A stretch of DNA of 64,000 bases from Marinobacter nauticus (GTDB lineage Bacteria; Pseudomonadota; Gammaproteobacteria; Pseudomonadales; Oleiphilaceae): NCBI RefSeq assembly GCF_003634635.1, contig NZ_RBJB01000003.1:310001-374000 (forward strand), written 5' to 3'. Of this stretch, positions 44,645-53,976 are shown piece by piece. Made by a program: the position numbers and the translations under genes. Each line of letters begins with the position of its first letter. Position 1 is the stretch's first letter. The notes under the pieces are model-generated. The model was not told the DNA's origin. It saw only the letters and a program-made list of their open reading frames with translations, and did not search any database.

Positions 44645-45592
44645 TCAAATCATCGGAGCGATAAAGTCCGGCACAATTCCAGACTGCGAAATGCAGTCTG
44701 GAATGTTCATGCCCTGCAAGGCGCCTTCTGCTGTTATCAGCATGGTTTTCATGCCTGCGGCCTGGCCGCCCAGAATGTCTGTATGCAGTGTGTCACCCAC
44801 CATCAGCACATCGACCGGGTCAACGCCTTTCAGCGTTTCCAGTACTGAATCAAATGCGGGTCGATACGGCTTGCCGAAAAACTCCGGCTCTATGGCGGAC
44901 TGGCCCATCAACAGGTGCGCGAAGTAACCGGGTTCCAGAGTCAGGCAATCGCCTCTGGGGGCGACCAGGTCGGGATTGGCCACGAGCAGCGGGCGCGGGT
45001 GGCGCGCCAGGCTCTTGGCCAGCGCTTCCTGAACCTCTTCATTCCAGCCTTCACTACTCAGGAAGATAAAACCATCCAGCCGGTTCAGATCCCCTGTCTG
45101 AATACCCGGCCGGACCGGCAGCCAGTCTACCCCCAGAGTATCCGGAGCGGATGATGCGGGTGAAAGGACACCGAACCGGCCTTTGCGGAGTTGGCGAGAT
45201 AACGACTGCTCAAGCACCGAACGGCTGGAAATCAGTTGATCATGCCCGATATCGAAACCCATACCCCGGTACTTCGCGACAAGCGCGCTGTGGCTGGCAG
45301 TGGCTGCGTTGGAGAGGATCCTGACGGTCTTGCCCCGTTGCTGGAGCTGTCTGATCCGGCTTATGGCTGAAGGAAAGGCCCGGGGGCCTGCGTTCAGAAC
45401 GCCAAAGGCGTCGAATACAAACACCTGGAAATGGTCGAGAAGAGGTTCGAGTGTTTCCAGTTCCCGGGTGCAGGGAGCCTGTTCCGGCGGCAGGCCGGCA
45501 GGCAGAGTCTTGCGGATACGCTGATATTCGGCGAACGCCCAGGCAGGGGAAGGCGTCAGGCCAGCAAAGGAAATCGGGTGGGTATCGATCAT
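44645..45592 (-). CDS. HAD-IIA-like hydrolase of the phn operon
   Basis: 315 residues from the ATG at 45592. Motif I reads VFDAFGVLNAG, with the nucleophile Asp 61 present but the second Asp (general acid) replaced by Phe 63. Motif II is RILSNAATAS, the Lys segment is FGKPYRPAFDSVL and motif IV is VGDTLHTDILGG, so most HAD machinery is intact. The cap position is of the IIA type. It lies four bases after phnE2 and should be co-expressed with the importer. Hydrolysis of a phosphorylated or phosphonate-derived intermediate is inferred from context only. Confidence 0.85.
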   Translation of the reverse strand: MIDTHPISFAGLTPSPAWAFAEYQRIRKTLPAGLPPEQAPCTRELETLEPLLDHFQVFVFDAFGVLNAGPRAFPSAISRIRQLQQRGKTVRILSNAATASHSALVAKYRGMGFDIGHDQLISSRSVLEQSLSRQLRKGRFGVLSPASSAPDTLGVDWLPVRPGIQTGDLNRLDGFIFLSSEGWNEEVQEALAKSLARHPRPLLVANPDLVAPRGDCLTLEPGYFAHLLMGQSAIEPEFFGKPYRPAFDSVLETLKGVDPVDVLMVGDTLHTDILGGQAAGMKTMLITAEGALQGMNIPDCISQSGIVPDFIAPMI

Positions 45593-45596
45593 CGGC

Positions 45597-46412
45597 TCAG
45601 AGTACCGCCTCACGAACCTTTGCGGAAACCCATTCCGAGATCACGACGGTCCCGAGAATCACAATGAATATCATGGCCACCTGATTCCAGGCCAGCGTGC
45701 TCAGCGAGGCGTTCAGTTGAATCCCGAGCCCGCCAGCGCCCACGAGCCCGAGAATGGTCGATTCCCGAATGTTGATGTCCCAGCGGAACACACTGATGCC
45801 CCAGAACGCCGGCAGAATCTGTGGCACCACCGCGTAATCGATCACCTGAGCGCCTGAGGCTCCGGTGGCCCGCACAGCTTCCACCTGTTTATCGTCGATC
45901 TCCTCAATGGCCTCATACAGCAATTTGGCAATAAAGCCGATGGACCGCAGGCCGATTGCGACGATGCCCGCGAGCAGACCGGGACCAATAATCGCTACCA
46001 GCAGGAGAGCCCAGATCAGAGAATTGATGGAACGGGAGGCGACAATAATCAAAAGCGCCAGCGGTCTCACGAATCGGGTACTGGGGGTGGTGTTGGTGGC
46101 TGCCAGAAACGCGACAGGCACTGCGATCAGAATGCCCAGCAAGGTGCCAAGGGTGGCAATGTTGATGGTGTCCCAAAGTGGCTCCCAGAGATTGTTAATG
46201 TAACTCCAGGCCGGTGGGAACATTCGGTGGCCGATGTCGGCGGCCTGGTCCGGCGCATCACTGACAAAGGCCCAGATGGTATTCTCATTCATGACCTGCC
46301 AGCAGAAAACGGTAAGGACAACAAGCCAGAACCAACCGACCCAGCGCAGCAGGGTCTGCTTCGGAGTCCGGAACTGCCAGGATGATTGTGCCCCGGGAAC
46401 CTGAGTGTTCAC
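45597..46412 (-). CDS. phnE: Phosphonate-type ABC transporter permease (second)
   Basis: 271 residues starting at a GTG that overlaps the end of the first permease (GTGA). Six membrane spans with the PhnE-type EAA loop EIDDKQVEAVRATGASGAQV and RWDINIRESTILGLVGAGGL near the C-terminus. A longer open frame upstream to 46664 is a shadow of the first permease gene. Together with the first permease it forms the membrane channel of a phosphonate/phosphite/phosphate-type importer. Confidence 0.92.
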   Translation of the reverse strand: MNTQVPGAQSSWQFRTPKQTLLRWVGWFWLVVLTVFCWQVMNENTIWAFVSDAPDQAADIGHRMFPPAWSYINNLWEPLWDTINIATLGTLLGILIAVPVAFLAATNTTPSTRFVRPLALLIIVASRSINSLIWALLLVAIIGPGLLAGIVAIGLRSIGFIAKLLYEAIEEIDDKQVEAVRATGASGAQVIDYAVVPQILPAFWGISVFRWDINIRESTILGLVGAGGLGIQLNASLSTLAWNQVAMIFIVILGTVVISEWVSAKVREAVL

Positions 46413-47227
46413 TGTACCCACCTGCGGATGTATGAGGACGAGTATTCCACCACCAGAACAATGGCGATGATGATGATCAGGACGGCACCTGCCGAGTCGT
46501 ACTCGTAACGGTCGATGGCGGTATTGAGGGTCGCCCCGATACCGCCGGCGCCGACAATGCCAATCACCGCGGATTCCCGGAAGTTGATGTCCAGCCGATA
46601 GAGGGACAGCCCAACCAGACGGGGCATGACCTGGGGTTGAACCGCGTAATTGACCACCTGCCACCAGCTGGCCCCAGTGGCCCGGATAGCCTCAATCTGG
46701 CTACGGTCGCAGTCTTCAATTTCCTCAGCCAGCAGTTTGGAAAGGAAGCCGATGGTGGCGAAGGCCAGGGTCAGAAACCCTGCAAAGGGACCAAACCCGA
46801 ACATGGCGACCAGCAGGATGGCAATGATCACTTCCTGAAAGGACCGGGAAACGGTAATAATGCCGCGGCAGGCCAGGTATACCGGAGCCGGCGCCAGGTT
46901 GCGGGCCGCGCCAATGCCAATGGGAACGGAAATCAGGATGCCAGCAACCGTGGACGTCACGGTCATGGTCAGGCTTTCCATCAGGCCGGCGTAGATGTCG
47001 TTCCAGCGCGACGTGAAGTCCGGAACCAGAAAGCCCTGAACGAATCGCCAGCCGCGCTCCAGCCCCAGATAAACCCGCTGCCAGTCGACCTCAACGGTCT
47101 GTATGGCCAGCACCAGGTACACGAGGCCGCCAAGCAGGATGATCTTCCGCCACAGGGGATGAGTCAGCAATACCGGAGGTCGTTTCCAGCGGGTCGGATA
47201 GGATTGGGCCACTGGCTCTAGAGCCAT
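46409..47227 (-). CDS. phnE: Phosphonate-type ABC transporter permease (first)
   Basis: 272 residues, six membrane spans. Family segments SRSFQEVIIAILLVAMFGFG, DCDRSQIEAIRATGASWWQV and RLDINFRESAVIGIVGAGGI are intact. Its ATG lies directly before the end of phnC in the operon order phnD-phnC-phnE-phnE-HAD, with no gap to the ATPase stop. Two separate permeases rather than one are common in phosphonate and phosphite importers. Confidence 0.93.
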   Translation of the reverse strand: MALEPVAQSYPTRWKRPPVLLTHPLWRKIILLGGLVYLVLAIQTVEVDWQRVYLGLERGWRFVQGFLVPDFTSRWNDIYAGLMESLTMTVTSTVAGILISVPIGIGAARNLAPAPVYLACRGIITVSRSFQEVIIAILLVAMFGFGPFAGFLTLAFATIGFLSKLLAEEIEDCDRSQIEAIRATGASWWQVVNYAVQPQVMPRLVGLSLYRLDINFRESAVIGIVGAGGIGATLNTAIDRYEYDSAGAVLIIIIAIVLVVEYSSSYIRRWVQ

Positions 47228-48046
47228 TTACACCCCCTCCGCAAGATCGACCGCCGGGGCTTCCGGATCCGTGGACTGTTCGCCGTTGTCACCACGCAGC
47301 TGGGTCCAGTCTTCATCCCCGTAGATGGTGGTCAACACCTCGTCGGTGAGAGCATCCGGCGCGCCGTCGAACACGATGTCGCCAGCCTTCAGGCCGATAA
47401 TCCGGTCCGAGAACTGTTGTGCGAGCATCACATCGTGAATGTTGATGATCGCGGGCAGGTTGCGCTCCTGACAGGCGGTGCGAATCAGCCGCATGATCTG
47501 CCGGGAGGTCTTCGGATCGAGGGAGGCTGTGGGTTCATCCACCAGCAGCAGTTCCGGGTTCTGCTCCAGCGCCCTGGCAATGCCAACACGCTGCCGCTGG
47601 CCACCGGAGAGCGCATCCGCCCGTTTGTTGTAATGATCGGCAAGGCCGACCCGGTCCAGCAGGGAGAAGGCCTGTGCGATATCATCCGGGCTGAATTTTC
47701 GCAGGTAAGAGCGCCACGCTGGCACATAGCCCAGCCGACCAGACAACACGTTTTCCATCACGGTCAGGCGCTCTACCAGAGCGTACTCCTGGAAGATCAT
47801 GCCGATCCGGCGCCGGGCGCGACGCAGCTCCCGACGATTCAACCCGGTAAGCTCGGTGTCGCCCAGGGTGATTGAGCCCTGAGTGGGCTCCACCAGTCGA
47901 TTGATGCAGCGAATCAGGGTGGATTTTCCCGCCCCTGAAGGCCCGATCAAGCCCACCACCTGGCCTGCCGGAACTTCAAAGCAGGCGTTGTGGAGGGCCT
48001 TGTCGCCGGTCTTGTAGGTTTTCGAAACCTTGTCCAGTTTCAGCAC
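47228..48046 (-). CDS. phnC: Phosphonate-type ABC transporter ATP-binding protein
   Basis: 272 residues, PhnC type. Walker [10 protein letters not shown] near 36-44, signature [15 protein letters not shown], Walker [13 protein letters not shown] and the switch segment [12 protein letters not shown]. The C-terminal tail is longer and acidic ([18 protein letters not shown]). It energises uptake by the two PhnE permeases with PhnD as receptor. Confidence 0.93.
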   Translation of the reverse strand: MLKLDKVSKTYKTGDKALHNACFEVPAGQVVGLIGPSGAGKSTLIRCINRLVEPTQGSITLGDTELTGLNRRELRRARRRIGMIFQEYALVERLTVMENVLSGRLGYVPAWRSYLRKFSPDDIAQAFSLLDRVGLADHYNKRADALSGGQRQRVGIARALEQNPELLLVDEPTASLDPKTSRQIMRLIRTACQERNLPAIINIHDVMLAQQFSDRIIGLKAGDIVFDGAPDALTDEVLTTIYGDEDWTQLRGDNGEQSTDPEAPAVDLAEGV

Positions 48047-48064
48047 TTGGTACCGCCCGGCCTG

Positions 48065-49012
48065 TTAACGACAGTTGTACGCAACACCGTTAGCTGCATC
48101 GATTTTACGAATCACCTCCCAGTGGTTCTTGAAGGTGATGGGCACGAACTGGGCTTCACCGGATTTCGAGAACTCTTCTTCCAGCGCAGTGCCTTCCCAG
48201 TCAAAGGAGAAGAATGCGTTCTGGATTTTTTCCTGCAGTTCAGGCGTCAGGTTGTGGGCGATGCCGTAACCTGTGGTAGGGAAAGTCTGGGACTTGTAGA
48301 GACTGACAATCTGGTCTTCGCTAACCACATCCCGGCTGAGCATGCGGTTTAGCACCGAGTTTGCAACCGCCGCGGCTTTGTAGTCCTTGTTGGCAACACC
48401 GAGAATGGAGTTGTCGTGCTTGCCAGAGAACACCGGCTCGAAATCCTCACCGGCGATCATGTTGTAGTCCGCCTTGAGAATGGCAGAGGGAGCCTTGAAG
48501 CCTGAATTGGATGTCTGCGAGGTGAACGCAAGCTCGCCACCACGGATGTCTTCCACATCATTCACACCGGAGCCGGGGTAGCTGATGATCTCCATTTCAT
48601 AACCAAAGGAGCCATCGGCCGCTGCCATCATGGTAAACGGGCGGAAGCCAGCACAGGCCACAGCCAGCGGGTTGGAACCCGTATTAAAGCCGGCGATGTG
48701 CAGACGACCAGCACGCATGGCTTCGATCTGTGCCGCGTTGGACTGTACCGGAAAAAACTGAACATTCTTGCCAGTGGTTTCCGCCAGGTGATCCAGAAAC
48801 TCAGACCACACCTCTTTATAGACGGCCGGATCTTCTACCGGAGTGTAGGCAAAGACCAGGGTTGAGGGATCCACCAGTTTTGACTCGTCAGAGGGGATGT
48901 CAGCAATCAGGTCGCCGTCGTTGTCCTGGTAACGGCTGTCGAGCTGGAATGCACCATGGGCCAATACCGGTGTGAGCATGGTGGCACACGCCAGGGTCAG
49001 AAGCTTTTTCAT
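48065..49012 (-). CDS. phnD: Phosphonate/phosphite-type periplasmic binding protein
   Basis: 315 residues with a signal peptide (cleavage near 20). The PhnD fold follows from about 50: LVFAYTPVEDPAVYKEVWSE, then AGRLHIAGFNTGSNPLAVA, GGELAFTSQTSNSGFKAPSA and AAVANSVLNRML. The ligand loop FTSQTSNSG is in the usual Ser/Thr-rich position. An N-terminal insert DNDGDLIAD (30-38) resembles a thrombospondin type-3 calcium loop. First gene of the operon, with CTGAGGAG before the ATG and a candidate Pho box upstream. Ligand (phosphonate, phosphite, hypophosphite or phosphate) cannot be decided. Confidence 0.9.
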   Translation of the reverse strand: MKKLLTLACATMLTPVLAHGAFQLDSRYQDNDGDLIADIPSDESKLVDPSTLVFAYTPVEDPAVYKEVWSEFLDHLAETTGKNVQFFPVQSNAAQIEAMRAGRLHIAGFNTGSNPLAVACAGFRPFTMMAAADGSFGYEMEIISYPGSGVNDVEDIRGGELAFTSQTSNSGFKAPSAILKADYNMIAGEDFEPVFSGKHDNSILGVANKDYKAAAVANSVLNRMLSRDVVSEDQIVSLYKSQTFPTTGYGIAHNLTPELQEKIQNAFFSFDWEGTALEEEFSKSGEAQFVPITFKNHWEVIRKIDAANGVAYNCR

Positions 49013-49067
49013 TGTTTGTCTCCTCAGATCCTTAGTAATGTCTCTGAGTCAACCGTAAGCTTGTTTG

Positions 49068-49085
49068 ATGATATTTTTGTGACAA
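49068..49085 (-). promoter_or_regulatory. Candidate Pho box upstream of phnD
   Basis: Read on the reverse strand, TTGTCAC-AAAA-ATATCAT matches the PhoB consensus of two CTGTCAT repeats four bases apart at 10 of 14 positions with exact spacing, 56 bases before the phnD start. No good -10 hexamer is evident at the expected distance, which lowers confidence. Confidence 0.5.
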
Positions 49086-49208
49086 CCATTGCAGAGGCAT
49101 AACCTGGAATCCTTGTACTCCTCAGCTCAAGCTCGCCCTGCTACCAACTCATCCACATTTCTGACGACGCCATCCTTGGCTAACCATAGACGCACGGACG
49201 ACTATTCT

Positions 49209-50492
49209 TTATGACTCCGGAAACGCAGTCCAGCCATCCAGCCAGGTGTCACTGGAGCGAGGATTAATAGCGCCCAGGTAGTCAGCAGATTCGTCGAAAA
49301 ACTCCGACTTGAGTGGTCGTGTTGTTTCCATATTTCGAATAAGGCCTCTGGAGCGGAAATTCGGTGAATTCGTGCTTGTCACGGTTGGCTGCAAGCCACT
49401 TTCCGCCAGCTGATGATTGCGGTTGGCCGGGTCCTGAATCCACACTTCTTCCTGGAAGCCAAAATCATCGTCGTCAGCCTCAGGTTCTGTTGTCAGATTG
49501 CCGAGACGGCCATTGTTGGCGATAAGGTTGTGGCTAAAGGTGAGTTTTCCATCGCCACGAGTGACCTGACCTCATCCCGCGTATCGATGGCCTCGATGGC
49601 AAAGCTGTCGATGATCATGTTGTGGAAATGGCCACCGGAACCTTCTCGCAGAACCATGGCACGGTGCTGTTTGGCCGAGCGGCCGGCGCCGGTTACCAGA
49701 AGGTTTTTCAGATCTACGGTACCACCGAACATCTCAATGCCATCGTCCAGCGCGCGATGTACCTGCACGTTTTCGACGATGGTGTCCGAGCCGCAACCAC
49801 CCAGCGTAAGACCATTCAGTTCGTTGTCTTTGTAGACCTCAAAGCCAGCAAATTCGATGCGGGTATACTGCAGTACGCCGCAACTGTGGCGCTGGCCGGC
49901 ACCTCCAAACTGGCCACGGAGATCTGTCTCGGGAACACCCTCTATTGCCGCGTCGGGCTGATTAACCGGCGCTTTGCCGAGCAGAACCGCGTTCGCCTTC
50001 GATGGTTACGCCCGGTTCTATGGTGAGCCTGGCGCTATCCACATAGATAACGTCATCCAGAATATAGCGACGGCCACTTTGCCAAACGGTATCAGAGACA
50101 ATATCGTCAGCGACCCGGACAGCTCGATTCTCAAGAGCGGTAAAACCGGCAATCGCTGCCACAAAGGCCACCGATATGGGAATGACGACTATACCATTAC
50201 GAGTAAGCCAGCTACGTCGTTGCGCCTTGTCAGCTGAAGTTTTCGCCAGTGTTTCCGTGGGAGACTTCGCCATCAGCGGCTCACCGGGATCGTTTGCCAT
50301 AATTTCCCGGGCAAGCGCCTGGAGTTCGGGCGAGCCGTTTGTTTCCACGCGCCTGAGAACATCCGCCCGATAAGCAGGCTCTCTAAGCAGGACGTTCAGA
50401 TGAATAAAGTCGACACCGGGGCATTGGCCTTTGTCGATGCGGCGTTTAAGGCGCCAGAGCTTTTCTACCAGGAGGGATGATTGGCCGGACAT
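49209..50492 (-). pseudogene. Decayed beta-helix protein gene
   Basis: The 5' part encodes about 176 residues: a cytoplasmic region (LLVEKLWRLKRRIDKGQC), a span (NGIVVIPISVAFVAAIAGFT near 125-145), then YILDDVIYVDSARLTIEPGV, the start of a parallel beta-helix. At about 49980 the frame shifts and a strand-rich segment is missing, resuming as LGKAPVNQPDAAIEGVPETD and CGVLQYTRIEFAGFEVYKD. A second gap near 49680 joins VTGAG to SAKQH, and a frameshift near 49540 splits ENSPL from LTFSHNLIANN. The last part ends in SDTWLDGWTAFPES. Two segment losses plus two frame changes indicate decay. Function was probably envelope-associated. Confidence 0.85.
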
Positions 50493-50726
50493 TACTGCTG
50501 CTCCGTTATGGATGGGGCCGTGCACTTAACATTGAGAAATGAAGTTCCTGTGTCAAAAGCGTGAACCCGCTAACAATTTCGGCCTGTCATGTAATTGCCA
50601 CAATTGACGTCTAGGCTTCGAGAGATCTGGGTTTTGCTGGCGAAATGCCTCACCCGACTCACAGGATTTATCCGGCCACTGGAGAGGCTGACGTTTACCT
50701 ATCCCTTTTCTCCAGGTTCTAGCTTG

Positions 50727-53051
50727 ATGACATCGAAATCTGATACTCCCCTGAATAGCGTTCAGCTAACCATGCTGGCACTCGGGGTTGTTATCGTATT
50801 GTTTCTCTGGGTGTTATTCCTTTGGCAGGCATCTGCAACGAGGGCGGAAACCCTCAATGCAAGACTCTCCGAGAACCGCAATCTGGCATTGATTGTGTCG
50901 GAGAGCCTCAAGCAGATGACTGATCGAGCCAAGGCCATGGGTAGCCTGGTGAATGACGATGTCATCGCGCATCAAGAAGCAGAAACCAGGCTCTTGACGC
51001 TTCTGGCAGAAGATCCCGTGTTCAACCGGCTCAGTGTTTACAATCTGTCGGGAGAACTGATTTACACCAGCCATCTGGGTTCGGCACGCTCAAACCTTGG
51101 TAGTTGGTTGTCTGGAACTGAAGACCACTTTGCCGGAGCTGGATTTGTGCCTGTGCTTCCCGAACGAGTTGCGGATCCGGCTTACGTGCCACAAGAGCCT
51201 GCCTGGCGATTGCCATTCCTGGTTCCACTCAGACTGGCAGATTTGTCCCGCTCCTCAAGATTGATCTTGATTGAGCTGGACATCGCCTACCTGGCTGGGC
51301 TTCTACAGAATGTTGAGCTGGGCTCGGGCTTTATTCAGATTCTGGATTCCAGGGGGGATGAGTGGATGCGGGCCAATGAAAGCGGCATTGTGGTTGGAGG
51401 GCCTCAGGTGCCAAAAGTGCAGATTGCGGCTGAAGGCCGTGTTGTGACCGGCGAAGCCACGGTGGAGTTGGCGGGCGAGCAATACCAATATGTTTTCGTG
51501 ACCCGTCCAGCGAATGGTTTTACAGTCAGTGTGGCCCAGCCTTACTACGAGATCTTTGCACCGCTTACGCCTGGCCAGAATAAGCAACTGATTGCCAACA
51601 GCGTAATGACCTTACTGGTTTTCGGTATTGTGTTCTGGCTGATCCGGAGTTTGACCGGGCAGCAAAGAGTGTTGGAGGCATTGCGGTTGTCCGAGCGGAA
51701 CAACCAGCAACTGATTGAGCGCCTTGAAACCGAGCATGCCCGCAGTAGCCGTGCCGCTTCGATTGATCATCTCAGTGGTCTGTTCAACCGTCGCCAGTTT
51801 CTGGATGTGGCAGATTCGCTGGTACTGGAACAGCGTCGACAGCGGAAGCTGTCAACCATGCTGTTTATCGATCTGGATCGCTTTAAATCCATTAATGATT
51901 CTCTTGGCCACCACATCGGTGACCTGCTACTGCAGGCCGTAGCCGGTCGCATTCAACGCATGCTGGACAAAGGTGATATTGCCGCTCGTTTCGGCGGTGA
52001 TGAATTTGTAGTGCTGTTGGTGGGTGATCGCAGTGAGGCCGACATCGAGCAGTGGGCCGCAGCTTTAACCGCGCATTTGTCCGCCCCCTACATGTTGGAA
52101 GGAACAGAGCTGAATACCAGTCCCAGCATTGGTATCGCCATCAGCCCTCGGGACGGCCAGAGTATTGATGAACTGACCAAATGTGCTGATGCCGCTATGT
52201 ATTCGGCCAAGAAAGCTGGCCGTGGCCAGTACCGGTTTTTCGACCAGTCACTGAATGTGAGTGATGTGGAAGAATTTCACCTGGAACAAGCCTTTGTAGA
52301 GGCCCTCAAAAACCGGGAGTTTATTCTGCATTACCAACCCCAGGTTTGCCTGGAGACTATGGAAATTATTGGCTACGAGGCTCTGGTGCGATGGCAACAT
52401 CCGGGCTTCGGCCTGCTGTATCCAGACCGATTTATTCCGGTGGCCGAGAAAACCGGCTTTGTCGTGTCCCTGGGCATGGAAGTGGTTCGACTGGCCTGTG
52501 CCCAGATATCCGACTGGCAACAGAAACATGGGATTTCGAAGCCAGTCGCAGTCAATGTTTCTCCGATACAGCTTGCTCAGCCGGGTTTCTGCAAAGACGT
52601 TCTGGCGACGTTGGCGGACTACGGTTTGACCACCGACTTGCTGGAACTGGAAATCACGGAAACTGCTATGCTGGAAGGCCGGGCAGTTGAGAGCCTGCAT
52701 TGCCTCAAGGCGGCAGGTATCCGCCTCAGTATTGACGATTTCGGCACCGGTTACGCGGGGTTTGCCCACCTGGAGGCGGTACCGGTAGACAAGCTCAAGA
52801 TTGACCGAAGCCTGATTAACCGCATCTCAAACAGCCATGATGACAGTCCGATCGTGTCCTCGACCATTATTCTGGCCAAGCGCATGGCGCTCAAAGTGGT
52901 GGCCGAGGGCGTGGAAACCCGTGAGCAGCTGGTTCACCTGAAAGTCGCCGGCTGTGACATTGCACAGGGCTATCACCTGGGGCGCCCCATACCAGCGGAG
53001 AAGATTCCTGAGTTCCTGAGAACCTTCGCAGAAGAGGAAGCCAGAGCATGA
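50727..53051 (+). CDS. Membrane GGDEF-EAL dual-domain c-di-GMP enzyme
   Basis: 774 residues from the ATG at 50727. Span 1 is about 12-34, a Cache-like periplasmic domain covers about 40-285, and span 2 is about 289-310. The GGDEF domain has intact GGDEF at 423-427 but no RxxD inhibitory site before it (DKGD instead). The EAL domain has EALVRWQHP at 551 and DDFGTGYAGF, with VVAEGVETREQL, so both synthesis and breakdown activities look possible. It overlaps the following PhnD-like gene by four bases, suggesting that protein signals through this one. Confidence 0.92.
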   Translation: MTSKSDTPLNSVQLTMLALGVVIVLFLWVLFLWQASATRAETLNARLSENRNLALIVSESLKQMTDRAKAMGSLVNDDVIAHQEAETRLLTLLAEDPVFNRLSVYNLSGELIYTSHLGSARSNLGSWLSGTEDHFAGAGFVPVLPERVADPAYVPQEPAWRLPFLVPLRLADLSRSSRLILIELDIAYLAGLLQNVELGSGFIQILDSRGDEWMRANESGIVVGGPQVPKVQIAAEGRVVTGEATVELAGEQYQYVFVTRPANGFTVSVAQPYYEIFAPLTPGQNKQLIANSVMTLLVFGIVFWLIRSLTGQQRVLEALRLSERNNQQLIERLETEHARSSRAASIDHLSGLFNRRQFLDVADSLVLEQRRQRKLSTMLFIDLDRFKSINDSLGHHIGDLLLQAVAGRIQRMLDKGDIAARFGGDEFVVLLVGDRSEADIEQWAAALTAHLSAPYMLEGTELNTSPSIGIAISPRDGQSIDELTKCADAAMYSAKKAGRGQYRFFDQSLNVSDVEEFHLEQAFVEALKNREFILHYQPQVCLETMEIIGYEALVRWQHPGFGLLYPDRFIPVAEKTGFVVSLGMEVVRLACAQISDWQQKHGISKPVAVNVSPIQLAQPGFCKDVLATLADYGLTTDLLELEITETAMLEGRAVESLHCLKAAGIRLSIDDFGTGYAGFAHLEAVPVDKLKIDRSLINRISNSHDDSPIVSSTIILAKRMALKVVAEGVETREQLVHLKVAGCDIAQGYHLGRPIPAEKIPEFLRTFAEEEARA

Positions 53052-53929
53052 GGTTGCTGACGTTAATTCTCGCGTTCGCATCGCTCGCCTTTGCATCGTT
53101 TTATAGTTCGGGAGCCGTCCGAGAGGTCAAAAACTGCAACATGAACAGATTGACCTTCACGATGATCCCAAAAAAAGATATCGACCAGCAGGCCTCTGAA
53201 TATCAGCCGTTGATTACGCTGCTAGAGCAGGGGCTTGGGATGCCGGTAGAACTGGTTAGAGCCACCTCTTACGAGAGCGTGATGGACGGTGTACTCTCGG
53301 GCGGTGTCGACCTGGCCGTTATGGGGCCGGCATCCTATGTTATCGCCCATCGAACAGACCCGGGTCTGGATGCCTTCGCTTCTCTAACCACCGAGGCCGG
53401 GCTCTTTACACCCGAGGGGAGTTTCTATTATTCGCTACTGGTAGTTCCAACGGCAGCGGGGATAAACAGCATTGAGGACCTGAGAAATACCAGGATACTG
53501 CTGACAGATCCTTCCAGTACATCAGGGGCTCTCATTCCCAAAAACGAGTTTGCAACCACGATCGGCGAGCCATTCTCCGATTTCTTTGGAGCCAACATAT
53601 ACGCGGGTAGCCATGACAAGGCATTGATGGCGTTGCTGGACAACAAGGCGGAGGCTGCCTTTGTCTCCAGCTCAAGAGCAGATGAAGCGCTCAGGCGCGG
53701 CATGATTGCAGAGGACACCCTAACGGTTCTCTGGCGTTCGGTACCGTTACACTATGACCCTTTTGTATTCCGCAGTGGAATTTGCGAGGACGTTCGGAGC
53801 CGGGTCATTAATCTACTGACAACGCCTTCGCCAATGCTCTCGGAATACCTGAATACTCAGCGAGCGGTGGGGATAAACCTCGTGACCTATGATGATTACC
53901 GCGCGATTGAGGCTGTTCTAAACAACTAG
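53048..53929 (+). CDS. PhnD-like periplasmic binding protein paired with c-di-GMP enzyme
   Basis: 293 residues with a signal peptide (LLTLILAFASLAFASF). The binding-protein fold: FTMIPKKDIDQQASEYQPLI, then GGVDLAVMGPASYVIAHRTD, ILLTDPSSTSGALIPKNEF and AEAAFVSSSRADEALRRGMI. The DPSSTSG segment is the PhnD ligand loop. No permease or ATPase adjoins it, and it is translationally coupled to the upstream GGDEF-EAL gene, so it is more likely a receptor for that enzyme than a transport component. The ligand is probably an oxyanion or phosphonate, by family. Confidence 0.88.
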   Translation: MRLLTLILAFASLAFASFYSSGAVREVKNCNMNRLTFTMIPKKDIDQQASEYQPLITLLEQGLGMPVELVRATSYESVMDGVLSGGVDLAVMGPASYVIAHRTDPGLDAFASLTTEAGLFTPEGSFYYSLLVVPTAAGINSIEDLRNTRILLTDPSSTSGALIPKNEFATTIGEPFSDFFGANIYAGSHDKALMALLDNKAEAAFVSSSRADEALRRGMIAEDTLTVLWRSVPLHYDPFVFRSGICEDVRSRVINLLTTPSPMLSEYLNTQRAVGINLVTYDDYRAIEAVLNN

Positions 53930-53976
53930 GTTGGCATTATCCAGCGCTCTGATTTCAGTGATCCGATCTATAGTGC

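Noticed and set aside
46413..46664. Longer N-terminus for the second PhnE
   Set aside because: The extension is His/Arg-rich and lies inside the first permease gene; family similarity starts after the GTG at 46412.
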